NCBI GenBank assembly: GCA_031216915.1
Contig: CM062292.1
Span: 6,449,920 to 6,513,919, forward strand
Source of the DNA: Pictodentalium vernedei
Taxonomy: Eukaryota > Mollusca > Scaphopoda > Dentaliida > Dentaliidae
DNA length: 64,000 nt
Reading direction: 5' to 3'
Shown: positions 43,901 to 54,911 of the stretch, one piece after another
How positions within the stretch are numbered: the first letter of the stretch is position 1
Layout: each line of letters opens with the position of its first letter
The notes under the pieces: model-generated
Seen by the model: only the letters and a program-made list of their open reading frames with translations
Database searches by the model: none
Told to the model about the DNA's origin: nothing
Made by a program: the position numbers and the translations under genes

Positions 43901-43942
43901 TAAATTTATAAAATAATTTCATGATTATCATATTTATAATTA

Positions 43943-44199
43943 CAGTACATGGAGAGTGGATTGTAACTAAATCACCCGGGGAGTGGAGTTATCACCCACA
44001 GTATCACTTTCAAATTCTGTGCATGTGGACAAAAAACACAAGCAATGTTTCAGCCAATGGACCTCCGGGTATAACCCGGAGGTCCATTGGCTGAAACTTT
44101 GCTTGTGCTTGTGATGCTTTGAAACAAATGTGCAGTTATTGCTTGGGAGGAATGTCCAATCTGCGGGTGATTTAGTGATAATACACTCTCCACATACTG
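43943..44199. mobile_element. palindromic MITE, family A copy 2
   Basis: 257 bp with TA on both sides (43941-43942, 44200-44201), ends CAGTACATGGAGAGTG / CACTCTCCACATACTG and the ccaatggacctccgggt central hairpin. Confidence 0.9.
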
Positions 44200-44336
44200 T
44201 ATCTTATTAAAGGATTATTTAAAGCAAATTAAAAGAGATTAAGTAACAAAGATAAGTTTTGATATGAATCGGATTAAATCGATCAATCTTTACTGTTAAT
44301 TCGATTGACCCATAGCAAAGAACAATGATTATACAA

Positions 44337-44480
44337 CGTCTCCTGAATTCCAATGTGTTCTATGGGCCAGTAGACTCAGTAGGCTGCCAGTAGGCTGCCA
44401 GTAGGCTGTCAGTAGGCTGCCAGTAGGCTGCCAGTAGGCTGCCAGTAGGCACGTAGAACACATTGGAACTCAAGGGACGA
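44337..44480. repeat. hairpin, family P copy 4, with 11-bp tandem array in the loop
   Basis: Arms cgtctcctgaattccaatgt and acattggaactcaagggacg are inverted. Between them lie about seven copies of an 11-base unit (agtaggctgcc) at 44375-44452. It shares the family P arms with 18324-18391. Confidence 0.85.
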
Positions 44481-44946
44481 CTTGTTGGCTAAATATTACT
44501 TGACAGGCGTAAATTCTGTCTCGTCAGTGTTATCAGGCAGCGATTTTATCGAAAACAAAACTGAAATAATAAGCCACAAAGCCTTTAAGATCTACCAAAA
44601 GTATATTTTGGGGCCCACATTTTGGTGCCAAATTCTGTAGTTTTGGAGCCGAACGTATTTGTTAGTGCAACTGGCACCATTGGCATCCGGCAGCGTGAAC
44701 ATCAACCCTTTCCGAATAATATTGGCGAATATTGTCGATACAAGTTACTAGCCAAATTGCTTGTTGCTTTCAAAACCTAGAAAATTGAATCTCATACAAA
44801 GATCTCGTTGGGCTCATCCAAATGACGAGTCATAAGATACGATTATTTTGAGTGGCATTTACTCACCCATTATGCAATATGGCTGGCCATCTGGCTCGGA
44901 CAGTCAGGTTAATACTGGGCAGTAGCAATCCTAAAATCTGGGCAAC

Positions 44947-45003
44947 TGTGTCTAGTCAAGTGCCATCTGCCTGCATAGACAGATGGCACTTGACTAGAAA
45001 CAC
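44947..45003. repeat. short hairpin
   Basis: The stem tctagtcaagtgccatctg and its complement cagatggcacttgactaga surround a 10-base loop. It is preceded at 44704-44870 by a weak, decayed piggyBac-like family C stretch. Confidence 0.75.
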
Positions 45004-45191
45004 CAGCAAGACGATAAGTCTTGAGCAGTATGTGGCGTTCAATACACCCCTCTTATATATTTCTCAGGTTTGTACGAGTTAAAATGATTTTATTTGAACG
45101 AGTCCTATATTCTGTGTAAAAACTCATCGAATTTTGTTATATTGCATGATAAGTCGTTAAAGTAGTTGCTCGTGAAAAAACAACACGTGAG

Positions 45192-45405
45192 CCCTTTTCC
45201 TAACAATTCGCCCGTATCCGTGGGCTTAATTTACAATAAGAACAGTTGAATTGTTTTCCATAGTATTTCAACAAAATCCTTTCATGTGACGAGCTCGTAG
45301 CAATGAGGGATCAGATCATATAGTTTTGTTGACGATTTTTTGAAAATTTAGAAAAATAAATAATAATAATAAATTCTTGTTGAAATTGTGAGTATTCAAC
45401 AAATG
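45192..45405. mobile_element. piggyBac-like MITE, family C copy 6, degraded
   Basis: Begins cccttttcctaacaattcgc, with arms of the tcaacaaaatcctttcatgt type and a decayed core (gacgagctcgtagcaatgag). The right end is lost. Confidence 0.7.
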
Positions 45406-45646
45406 GTTACATTTGCCTCTTAAAATTGTTGCTCGTCAGTACTATTTCTTTCACATGTTCTAACTCCTTCTTAACTCTGTTTAACTTGAAAACTAATGTA
45501 GTCAAATTTGTTTCCAAAATAATCAGCTGCACACTCATATTATATCGAACAGAACAAGCTTGACAGAGCAGAAACTATGTATGGTAAGTGTTGAGGTTAT
45601 AGTAGTCACATAATTAACATCTCGTGTCATCACAGTTGTAAGTGTA

Positions 45647-45961
45647 CAGTTAAAACTAGAAGTCCTGTCATGAAATTCGCACAAATAGCGCGACGATCTG
45701 TGCGTTAATCTACGCGTTATGACCATAGTAAGGCTATCAAATCCTGTACATATAGCCTGTGCAGAAGCAATGTTTCAGCCAATGGACCTCCGGGTAACCC
45801 GGAGGTCCATTGGCAGAAACATTGACTGCGTTTGCTATGAGTAACCAGGAGAACCTGCCGTGCTTTGGATGCCATTCGTTATGGCAATTGCGCAAAATTC
45901 CTACGCGCAATTACGCCTAGATAAGCAGCACAATTCGTGACAGGGCTTCTAGTTTTAACTG
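45647..45961. mobile_element. palindromic MITE, family B copy 1
   Basis: 315 bp between TA sites (45645-45646, 45962-45963). Ends are CAGTTAAAACTAGAAGTCC and the inverted copy. The centre gccaatggacctccgggtaa is identical to family A, and the inner arms on one side also resemble A. The second copy is at 63203-63516. Confidence 0.9.
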
Positions 45962-47377
45962 TACCTTTTGTGGAAACGACCTTTAAAAGCTTTCAGCTAT
46001 CGAAAACACAGACATTTCATTGATGTATATCTTCCCTTTGATAATTGGAAATAAATACTGTTTAAACTAAATGGTTAAATATTAAGTGTATAACAAATCA
46101 GACTCAGAAACTAGAGAATTGTAATTTGTTGGACAAATTATGGGCTTTCCCAACTTTTAATGTGAAAATGTGCGCTGTATTGTACACGGAACTATTAATC
46201 ATATTGATTCTCTTTACACCTGATTTTTGGCACTAGCATCAGAAATCGTCAGGTTAACCCCTCCTTTGTCTCACACAAATTGTCTGCTCGGTCCATGTAG
46301 CAAAGTACATGCCTTAGCTGGGCAGATACTGTCTGCACTTAACAACGCTAGTTGGAATGTGAGATACAACATTTCTATTTTTTTTAAAAAATGGGTGCAG
46401 ATAATTGCAAAACTCACTTGAAATCGAACTTTGTTGGACGTACTCTTCAGATATTGGGTTAAGCACTACTTGAAAACAAAGTAAAATTGTTTAATTCTGA
46501 AGAAACTCCGGTTCTGAGAGTTTATGGACTACCAGATGCCACTGGCTTCTAACACCAACTGTACTTAGCTCAGCCAGATTAACTTTCTGCAAAACAACAC
46601 TTGGGGTCACTTCATCGTTATTAGAGCAGTCCATCATTTGGAACATCCCCTACACTCTGATATTTCTTCAAAATAATAGCATTCACGTATGAACCTCTGG
46701 TCATCATGACGACAATTCATACTATTTAAAAAGTATTCAGTACCGGTCTTCTTTATTTTTCACTCTTTAACCATCCACTTAACCTTTATCTTCACCGAAC
46801 TCTAACATTCCTACAACCAATGAAACTCGATAACTCTGTCACATGAGATCCATCACAGTAAATCAGAGTAATTTATTCCTTTGTCGTCAGTCTTACCTTG
46901 TTTGTCATATAGTTTACATTTTCACCCCAATATCACCCGACACACCACCATCAAGTCAACACCTGAAAATGGAGACTCATGTGACTCCAGGTTTTCCTTC
47001 TACTTTACTCTCCTTAACCCCTATTTCTCTTTTTGGAGGTGTCCAGGTCGGAGGTGTACTTTGCGTTTGGTATCTTAGCCACCTACTTCGCAGAACGGGC
47101 GAAAGAGGAGAACTTGCCATTCCCGCACTGTATTTTCTTCCAGTCTCCCCATTCAGGGTTTAGAGCTTTCTTTCAGTCCCCCATCCAGGACTGACTTCGC
47201 CACCATACGTGTAGGTATGAAGTCTTTCTTACAGACCCCATACATGGCTGATTTCACCACCATACGTGTAGGTGTGCATCAGGGAATGTTGGGCTGCTTA
47301 GTTACATTCTGTCTATCAATGCACCATGCCATTCCTGGATCCGTACTTTCCAGTAAACTCAAGATACGTTCCTGATG
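45962..47377. other. non-coding stretch, no gene seen
   Basis: About 1.4 kb. A plus-strand open frame at 46843-47163 has no motif or splice support. No repeats were recognised. Confidence 0.35.
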
Positions 47378-47636
47378 CAAGACACCTCACCCCCATTACC
47401 CACATTGGGGCACATTGGCGTTCTGTACTTAGGCGTACTGTATGTCGACGGTCACTAGTCTTCAACCAATGCTAACCCTGCTTATGGGGAGTTAGTATGG
47501 TGGGGATCTGACAGTTGCTCGGTGGTTCTTTCCGGGTACTCTGGCTTCCTCCATCCGTAAAACTGTCGTGGTCATGATTAGCCATTGTGCAGAAATATGT
47601 GACCTTAAATACCAATAAATAAAGAAATAACTCAAG
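47378..47636 (+). mobile_element. SINE fragment, 5'-truncated
   Basis: caagacacctcacccc through gttgctcggtggttctttcc to the tail ccaataaataaag. It is about 80-85% similar by eye to the minus strand of 38134-38400. The tRNA-like head is missing. Confidence 0.75.
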
Positions 47637-47689
47637 ATACACGGACTCTTCTGGGACCAGCTTCATACGTACACCTTTTCCCAGTAGGT

Positions 47690-48095
47690 CTTGCCTATTC
47701 ACATGCTGAAACCTGTGTATATTTTGCAGCGTACACACTATGTGTGTGCGATCCAGCTGCCATAAAATAAGGCCTGCATATTCACTTGCTGAAACTTGTA
47801 TATATTGCAGCGTAAACGATTCTTGTATGTACACCAGATGCCATAAGATAAGCAGGCGCCAGTGGGGGAATTTTAAAACAGTTTTTGACTAAATGCTTGG
47901 AGATCAGGAGGGAGAGTTGTGGAGAAATACCCTGGCGGGGCACTGGGTTAATGTAGGCCTCCCTCCTCGTTAGAGGGCCGCGACAAATCAGCGGAATGCT
48001 GAAGATTTATTATTATATTCACCTGCTGAAACCTGTGTATATATTGCAGCATACACGCTACATGTATGTGATCCTGTTGCGTCAAAATAAATATT
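47690..48095. repeat. three related units of about 80 bp
   Basis: The unit tattcac.tgctgaaacctgt ... atattgcagcgtacac occurs at about 47695, 47778 and 48016; the last is separated from the others by about 150 bases. Confidence 0.7.
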
Positions 48096-48569
48096 GGCTT
48101 TTGGCGTGTCATGTTTGTATTATTCTTGGTTGTCCAAAGATTGTACACCCATGGAAGCAAAGTGTTTAAAGTTTACCTTTTCCAAACAAAAGTTACTACA
48201 ATAGCCATATTTGATGAATACTCTTATTTTTGGTTCCAGTCCAGTATTCTAAAGTGTTATTTATTAGAGTCTTACGTCCTTCTCAGCATCATGACACCAC
48301 AAAGTATAAAGTGAAGTTTTACAATCGTGTATGCTTATTTTGCCCACCTATCGAAAGATTGCACCCCGGTTAGTTACCAGGTCACATTTCACCAGTGGAG
48401 GAAAACAAATCTACTACTTCAGTCGACATACAGATCTTCACTTATCAGGCAGCCATGGGGGTGGGGGTCTGAAGGCTAAAATCAGACACCCAAAGCCTAT
48501 AAAGCTAAAATGTGTTTCCCATTGATTTCTGAATGTAGTTATGGAAAGCACAATAAGCTCTTTCCTTTC
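48096..48569. other. non-coding stretch, no gene seen
   Basis: No coding or repeat signal recognised. Confidence 0.35.
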
Positions 48570-48870
48570 TGTTTTGGGATAAATGAGTACAGAAATTCGT
48601 AAAATTCACTAAAAGTCATTTTTTTGCCGACAGTGCTATTTTTTAGTGTCCCAAGCACATGTTGGGTTAAGCCCCAACGCATAACTCAAAACAGCGGATC
48701 TGTTTATTAAGCATCTCTGCATATAGCAAAGCAAAGTGTTTCAAATTAATCCTTTCCGAAATGATGGTAAAGAGCATCCAAAGTTGGCTAATTTTGGTAT
48801 TTCAAAATGGTACTCTTATTCTCGACCTCATGGTCCTTGATGGTTAAATCTGAGATTAAAAAAGTATACC
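48570..48870. repeat. dispersed repeat L, copy 1
   Basis: About 300 bp matching 53257-53557 in the same orientation (tgttgggttaagcccca, gcatatagcaaagcaaagtg, ggttaaatctgagattaaaa), diverged by roughly a fifth by eye. The 4.7 kb spacing raises the possibility of old terminal repeats. Confidence 0.65.
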
Positions 48871-49109
48871 AATCCTACCCAGGGAAACAGAGTACAAAGT
48901 ACGAAATTAATCGGAAAATGAATTTTGTCTAACGGGACTCATATTTGTACGGCCAATACTGGTACTGGATAAAGCGGGACACCAAACCATTTTACAGAAA
49001 CTTTGTTCCCAATGATTTTTTAATGCAGCCATTGAAAAGACAATGAGCTCTTTCATTTTTAACCCGACTGTTTACAGCCAGGGGTATAGTCATGACTTTC
49101 GTCCGTCTG

Positions 49110-49870
49110 TCCGTTTGTTAACATTTAGAGCTTTGGTAAAAATTTGTGGTTAAAGTTTTTTTAGTGAAGGTTAAACTTTTCTTTCTTTTAAATTAATATT
49201 AATTACTATTGATTGTATCATTCTCATTATGTTTCATGTTATTTGGGGAAATATTTAACTCTTTTTTGTATGGCAATTTAACTGACAACTTCCAGGTTAA
49301 AGTTTTTGGTTAAAGTTTTTTTGTTTACAAAGTTACACCTTTAATTCTTGAAACAGTTTAGTGCAATGCCACTGTTTCTCATTTGAGACGATGTCTACTG
49401 TTTACTGAAGCTTTCTGCAGTGATTTTCATTAATATTGGCATTATTTTAACCCTTTTTAAACATGTTTTCAGACTTAGTTTCTTTGTATTGGTAATTAGG
49501 CTTTGCCACATACTTTATTACTTTAATTATTGCATGGTCAATACAACTTAATGATTGCATTTACATCAATGATTTATTTTATCGGTTTTTGGAAATATTT
49601 AACCCTTTTTGGTAGTACGTTTTACTAAACATTCCCTGCTTAAAGTTTTGGATTAAGGTTTTGCTTTTCAAAGTTGTACCTTTCATTCTTCAAACACTGT
49701 GTTATTGTTTTTCATCTGGGGCAAGGTCTACTGAAGCTGTACACAGTGGTTTCAAATAATATTGGCATTAATTTAACCCTTTTCAAAACTATTTTCGAAC
49801 TTAGTTTCTCTAAATTTGAAATTAGGCTTCTACCACATACTTTGTTACTTTTTATCCCCCCACAAGAGAG
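49110..49870. repeat. diverged repeat M, copy 1
   Basis: An AT-rich block matching 50545-51310 in order and orientation (tttgtggttaaa, attactattgattg, cactgtttctcattt, tttacatca.tgattt). No open frame, so it looks like an old non-coding duplication. Confidence 0.65.
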
Positions 49871-49887
49871 GGATATAACATAGAGCT

Positions 49888-49937
49888 CCATCCGTCCGTC
49901 CGTCCGTCCGTCCGTCCGTCCGTCCGTCTGTCCGTCA
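49888..49937. repeat. (TCCG)n microsatellite
   Basis: About eleven gtcc/tccg units. The flank ccccccacaagagagggata is of a type commonly linked to such tracts in marine invertebrates. Confidence 0.92.
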
Positions 49938-50194
49938 GTCTGTCTGTCCTTCCATCTGTCCAAACTTTCTTTATGGCACAATTCGAACAATAGTTCACAG
50001 CTTTCAATTCTTTTCAGTATATGTCTCTACAGTAGCAATGTCTGTGCCAAATTCGATGACTAGCATTATCCAATGTTAAAGTTATTGCCTGCTCCTCCCC
50101 ACCCCCGCCAATTAAGCATATATTTTTTCTTTGCTCCAGAATGCATTTTCAAGTATTTAGAGTGACTAAATGGACACATTGTATTTAACTCCAT

Positions 50195-50322
50195 ATCCCT
50201 ACCCCCCCCCCCCCCCCCCAACACCCATTGCCAGTTATGCACTTTTTTTGGGTCCAAAATGCATTTTGAAGGATTTAGAGTGAACACGTGCGGAAAGAAA
50301 ATTGACTCCTATAACTCCCCCA

Positions 50323-50358
<36 letters not shown>

Positions 50359-50485
50359 CTACCCCACTCCTCCTCCCCCGGGGCCATTTAAGCTTCTTTG
50401 GTCCAAAATGCATTTTGAAGGATTTAGAGTGACTACATGTGGAAACAATTTTGACTCTTATACCACCCCCCCCCCCCCCCCTCCT
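50195..50485. repeat. C runs and (CT)n microsatellite
   Basis: Poly-C at 50201-50219 and 50465-50481 and (tc)n at 50326-50358. The repeated phrase ccaaaatgcattttgaagga occurs at 50254 and 50403, and again in part near 52856. Confidence 0.9.
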
Positions 50486-50544
50486 TAAGGTGCCAATTAT
50501 GCATCTGCAGCCAGACTGTCAGGGCTATTCATGACTTTTGCCCG

Positions 50545-51310
50545 TCCATCTGTGAACATTTAGAGTTTTGGTTAAAGCTTGTGGTTAAATTTTTTTTCTA
50601 GTGAACGTTACAGTTTTTTTCTTTTTAATTAATATTAATTACTATTGATTGCGTCCTTCTCATTATGTTTCGTGATATTTTGAGACATATTTAACCCTTT
50701 TTTGCAGTTACTGTCAATTTAACTTCGAGGTTAATGTTTTTGGTTAAAGTTTTTTATTTACAGAGTTAAACCTTTAATTCTTCAAACAGTTTAGTAGAAT
50801 GCCACTGTTCTCATTTAGGACAGTGGCTGTAATGTCTACTGAAGCTTTCTACAGTGATTTTAATTAATATTGTCAGGATTTTGACCCCTTTTAAACATTT
50901 TTTCAGACTTAGTTTCTTTGTGTTGGAAATTGGGCGTTTACCACATACTTTGTTACTTTAATTCTTGCATGGTCAGCACAACTTAATGATTGCATTTACA
51001 TCAGTGATTTCTTTTATAGGTTTTTGGAAATATTTAACCTTTTTTTGCAGTCAGTTTTACTTAGTATTCCTAGCTTAAAGTTTTTGATTAAAGTTTTGCT
51101 TTTCAAGGTTGTTTCTTTTATTCTTCAAACACTGTATTACAATGTCATTGTTTTTCATTTGGGGCAAGTTCTACTGACGTTGGATACAGTGGTTTCAATT
51201 AATATTTGCGTTAATTTAACCCCTTTCAAAAAGGTTTTTGAATTTAGTTTCTTTAAATTTGAAATTGGGCTTCTAACACATACTTTGTCACTTTTTGTTC
51301 TCACATGATC
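50545..51310. repeat. diverged repeat M, copy 2
   Basis: Direct copy of 49110-49870, offset about 1435. Confidence 0.65.
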
Positions 51311-51449
51311 AATACAACTTTTGATAACTGCATTTACAGACATGATTTCTTTTATTTGTATGCAGCTTTTTTCTCATTACCTGAGCTTCACAGTTTGAAA
51401 TATAAAGAAATGCCTTCTGCAGCTGCAGCATACTTCTGAATCAATGAAT

Positions 51450-51610
51450 TTTTATTCAGCAATATACAGCAATGTAAATATACACATAACTACACACAAT
51501 ACACAAAGAGATTATATATGCGTGTATATACCGCAAGGAGACGGCATAGCCAGATTGGCTGTCTACCTGTCGACTCCTGGAGATTAAATCATGCAACGCT
51601 GGAATCGGAC
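51450..51610 (-). mobile_element. CR1/L2-like LINE 3' end fragment
   Basis: On the minus strand it reads gacagccaatctggctatgc, cgt.tccttgcggtatata, matching the 3' end of the LINE at 58649-62150 (near 62030-62075). Only the untranslated tail is present. Confidence 0.7.
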
Positions 51611-52054
51611 TGTCTGATGACCATTCAACTCTTCTTGGTCGCTGGTGGCGTAGTGTAACTGGCATACCTTCAAAATGTACCTACCTCCCGTCACTGGCAA
51701 CTCGTGCAATGTGACTGGTGAGATGGAAATTCCCTGATTGTGAATTTATAATTGTAGTTTGAAGAGTTTGGCCCAATGAGAAAAAAATGTATTTGGATCG
51801 TTTACGTGGGTTTGATGAGTCCCCTTCTGTTATGTTTAATATCTTTAACATTTTCAGTAATAAAATGGATTTATATCGGTCAGGAGAATAGGGCCAAGCA
51901 ATTTTTTCTCAATTGTTTCTACTTTGGTCCTATTGCTACGAGCCGCCTAGTGGCGAGAGTCAAGAGACGAGAATTTGTCTAGATATGGACAGCACCAGCA
52001 GAAATGAGCCGCCGGACAACCACCCGAAATTTCTCTCTTTGGTAGCCCCAGCCC
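51611..52054. other. non-coding stretch, no gene seen
   Basis: No recognised repeat. A small open frame starting at 51986 (MDSTSRNEPP) runs into the tandem units that follow; it is unsupported. Confidence 0.3.
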
Positions 52055-52290
52055 CCGACATCATTCCACGGGAAGCCCTCATAGAGAGCTCTCCGTGGAA
52101 CCATGCAAAGTGGTGGGGTCATTAACAGAGACATAATATGAACGAGGTTCTCAGGTGATCATTCCACAACACATGACATCATTCCAAGGGAAGCTCACAC
52201 AGAGAGCTCTCCATAGAATGATGCAATGTGTTGTTGAAGTCATTGACAAGGATAGAGTATAAATAGAGCTCCCATGTGGTCATCCCACAC
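52055..52290 (+). promoter_or_regulatory. two 118-bp tandem units with a TATA box (promoter-like)
   Basis: Units beginning catcattcca.gggaagc at 52059 and 52173. The second carries gagtataaatagagctc (52254-52270), a strong TATA-box match; the first has a weaker cataatatga at the same place. About 70 bases later comes a donor-like cttgtgagttcg. This could be a promoter of an unknown host gene or element; no coding exon is proven. Confidence 0.35.
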
Positions 52291-52737
52291 CACACAACTG
52301 CCGGTGCCTTACTTGGAAAGTACAGTAATAGTATAATCTTGTGAGTTCGTACCTATTCTATCACTCTGAAAGTATCTGCCTTTTGTTAAGTAGCACAATC
52401 AGTACAGTACGGATTGTCACAGTCAATGATAGCCGAGTATTGGGACAGTAATTTTAAGGTTAATTGTTTTTTGAAAATATTTCTGTTACTTATATTTCGT
52501 AAATCAAAGTCTAAATCATTCTGTTGTTTTACATAAGTAATACAGATTGGAAGGAAATTGGAGTGAGGGACTTTGATGCTGTCTCCAAAACTTCGTGGGA
52601 GATGGATGGAATTAATCCACCCCTCCTTCTTCTTACCCAGAAGATAAATCCAGTTCTAATTATACGATTCTCTTCAAATTTGATATTACATTTTTGTACG
52701 CCCATTTGTAAAAATGGTCATATTATGTAAATGGCCT
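52291..52737. other. non-coding stretch with a possible exon
   Basis: An acceptor-like ttacataagtaatacag (52531-52547) precedes an open stretch (DWKEIGVRDFDAVSKTSWEM). No donor is visible and support is weak. Confidence 0.25.
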
Positions 52738-52806
52738 GTCTGTCCATCCGTCCGTCCGTCCGTCCATGCGTCCATCTGTCCGCCCGTCTGTCCGCCCTTC
52801 CGTCCG
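52738..52806. repeat. (TCCG)n-like microsatellite
   Basis: Irregular gtccgtccgtcc units with variants. The downstream flank (aaaatgcattttgaaggatt) is shared with 50254 and 50403. Confidence 0.9.
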
Positions 52807-52935
52807 TGAACAAAAGGGTTTCCGACCGATAACTCCAGTTTAGGTAATTATTCCCAAAATGCATTTTGAAGGATTGGGAGTTATTAAAGGCAAAAAAACT
52901 ACAGCCCAACAATGTTTTATGTACTGCATCTTTAA

Positions 52936-53169
52936 CCCTTTACCTAACACAAGTTGAAGCCAACAGTACAAATTATTGTTCTGAAACATATTTTTTTTTA
53001 TTTTTACTTCCAGCCTTTGCTTATTAGTCCTTACTGGAACAAGCGCATCAAGCTTGCCCCATTAATAGGTCGTGAGGTATGTTTTGGGTAGAGAAATGAA
53101 AAAGTAAAATTTGAATAGCAATTTTTGTATATCACGAGTGCAGATATGGCAGATTCGTTAGGTATACGG
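52936..53169. mobile_element. piggyBac-like MITE, family C copy 7, decayed
   Basis: 234 bp between TTAA (52932-52935) and TTAA (53170-53173), with ends CCCTTTACCTAAC / GTTAGGTATACGG. The core hairpin is eroded (actggaacaagcgcatcaag). Confidence 0.8.
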
Positions 53170-53256
53170 TTAACAAAAAATGGATCAGACTATTTTGTGT
53201 CTAAGCATTTCCATTGCTGGAACAGTCGGGTTGTATGCGTGACATCACTCTAGTTG

Positions 53257-53557
53257 TTTTTGGACAAATGAGTATAGAAATTTGCAAACCTCACTAAAAA
53301 TCAATTTTTTTTCGGATGGTACTATTCTTTAAGTGGCGAAAGCATATGTTGGGTTAAGCCCCAGAGCATAACTTACAGAAGTGGATGTATTCATTAATCA
53401 TCTCTGCATATAGCAAAGCAAAGTGTTTGAAATTAACCCTTTCCAAACTGACAGAAAAGATTAACCAAAGTTGACTAATTTTGGTATTTTTAAATGGTCC
53501 TCTTATTCTCACCCTAATTGTGTTTGAGGGTTAAATCTGAGATTAAAAAATAAACAG
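53257..53557. repeat. dispersed repeat L, copy 2
   Basis: Direct copy of 48570-48870. Confidence 0.65.
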
Positions 53558-53840
53558 TAACTTTCTTCTGAAATCATTGTTTCATCTAACCATACCAACA
53601 AAAAATTGTCGCAACAATCTTGCAATTAGAGAAATTTGCTCTTGAAGTTCGTAAATTTTGAAGATAAAAATTCTATATTCATATCATTTTTGGTCAATAG
53701 GGGTTAATTTTGAAATATTTGTGTGGTGATTTTGGTGCATCATGTTATGCTCTAAATGTTTGGAAAATGTGAGCTTGATAACTGTAAACAATTTTGAGAC
53801 ATTTGAAAAATGGTGAAATTTTGATGGTTTTGGCAGAACA

Positions 53841-54090
53841 TTTTGAAAATAAGCGTTTTCACGAATATGACGATATCTTATTTCACTACATTTTGTGACA
53901 ATAAATAAGTTTAGCAAATTTGGTTGAAGTCGTACAGCTTGTTTTATAGCTATGTTGAAAAATGGTGAAATTTTGAAGGTTTTGAAAATACGTGTTTTCA
54001 CAGATATGACGATACTTCATTTAACTAGATGTTATGTCATAGCATTTGTATACCAAATTTGGTTGAAATCGTATAGCCTGTTTTGAGCTG
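53841..54090. repeat. diverged tandem repeat, about 145-bp period
   Basis: gttttcac.gatatgacgata and aaatttggttgaa.tcgta occur twice in order (53857 and 53993 onward; 53918 and 54055). Confidence 0.7.
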
Positions 54091-54217
54091 TGCAACACAC
54101 AATACTGACCGCAGAAAAAAAGTAATGAAGAAAGATTTTGTAAAAGAAGAATAACAAGAGTCTTTCTCAAAATGGGTTTGCGAAAGTCTAATAAACTACA
54201 GCTTATGTCAAACTTAC

Positions 54218-54275
54218 ATGTCACACAGAACACAAGCACCCCGGCAAGTAACACAAAGTTTATCATTGTTACCAT
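54218..54275 (-). CDS. candidate first exon encoding a signal peptide
   Basis: ATG at 54275 opens 19 codons (MVTMINFVLLAGVLVFCVT) plus one base, ending at a perfect donor GTAAGT (54212-54217). The peptide has a short polar start, a hydrophobic core and a small-residue end, as in secreted proteins. A TATA box lies 49-56 bases upstream of the ATG. The TATA, short leader, signal peptide and phase-1 donor fit the first exon of a small secreted protein gene. The following exons would lie at lower coordinates; I did not find them, so the product is unknown. Confidence 0.5.
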
Positions 54276-54323
54276 CTCTATCCTGTAGTATTCACAATAA
54301 ATGTATCTATGTATCTCTGTCGC

Positions 54324-54331
54324 CTTTTATA
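54324..54331 (-). promoter_or_regulatory. TATA box of the signal-peptide exon
   Basis: On the minus strand, CACTATAAAAGGCG contains the consensus TATAAAAG. Transcription would start near 54300, leaving a leader of about 25 bases before the ATG at 54275. Confidence 0.5.
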
Positions 54332-54548
54332 GTGAACATCGCATCCTGGTTGTGTGTTATGCAAGCATGGCCGGTCGGGTTAGTCTCATTTTGCCGGTCG
54401 ATTGAAAGTAATTAACAGTTAGAACGCAAAGAAAACAAACTCCAGTACTTAGACTCTGTTTCGCACAGTACTGCATTTTAATCTGTTTGTGTAATGCAAA
54501 TAAATTCAATATATATGTATTCGTAAATTTTAGTACATGCGTATCAAG

Positions 54549-54835
54549 AGGTACTCGGCACAAGCTGAAATCTTGAAAATATGACATTTGATAACTATTT
54601 TCTGACCGATCCTCGTATTTAAAATCGTTATCACATGTCCCGTTTCCGAGATTCCATCCTTTGTCAGGTACCTGTTGGTTAATTATAACTAATGATAACT
54701 ATTTTAAGATCGACGACCCTCTTCGCCCCCTGAAAATATATTCATTTATATTTTTTGAGGAGGCGAAAAGGGTCGATCATAAAATAGTTATTAAAAGTCA
54801 TCTTTTGAGTTTTTAGCACCTGTGGGTTAATATGG
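54549..54835. mobile_element. foldback family F, short degenerate copy
   Basis: Begins aggtactcggcacaagct, the same end as 1923. The centre is an inverted pair: gatcgacgaccctcttcgcc (54709-54728) against gcgaaaagggtcgatc (54762-54777), around ttttgaggaggcg. The right end, gcacctgtggg, is weak. Confidence 0.65.
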
Positions 54836-54911
54836 TTAGCCTCATCTCCCCGGTTGTCTGTCAGTAATAACGTCAACATGCGTTAAATGAACAAACTTAC
54901 TGGAAACCGAC

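Noticed and set aside
44375-44452. The 11-bp units as a CRISPR or regulatory array
   Set aside because: Units are directly adjacent without spacers and lie in a hairpin loop; simple tandem growth explains them.
43623-45003. CRISPR-like array from regularly spaced hairpins
   Set aside because: Eukaryotic context; repeats are isolated palindromes of different families with no constant spacer length.
46843-47163. A 106-residue frame as a gene
   Set aside because: No motif, splice site or composition support.
48570-53557. An intact LTR retrotransposon bounded by repeat L
   Set aside because: No TG...CA ends, primer binding site or coding remnants found; kept only as a low-interest possibility.
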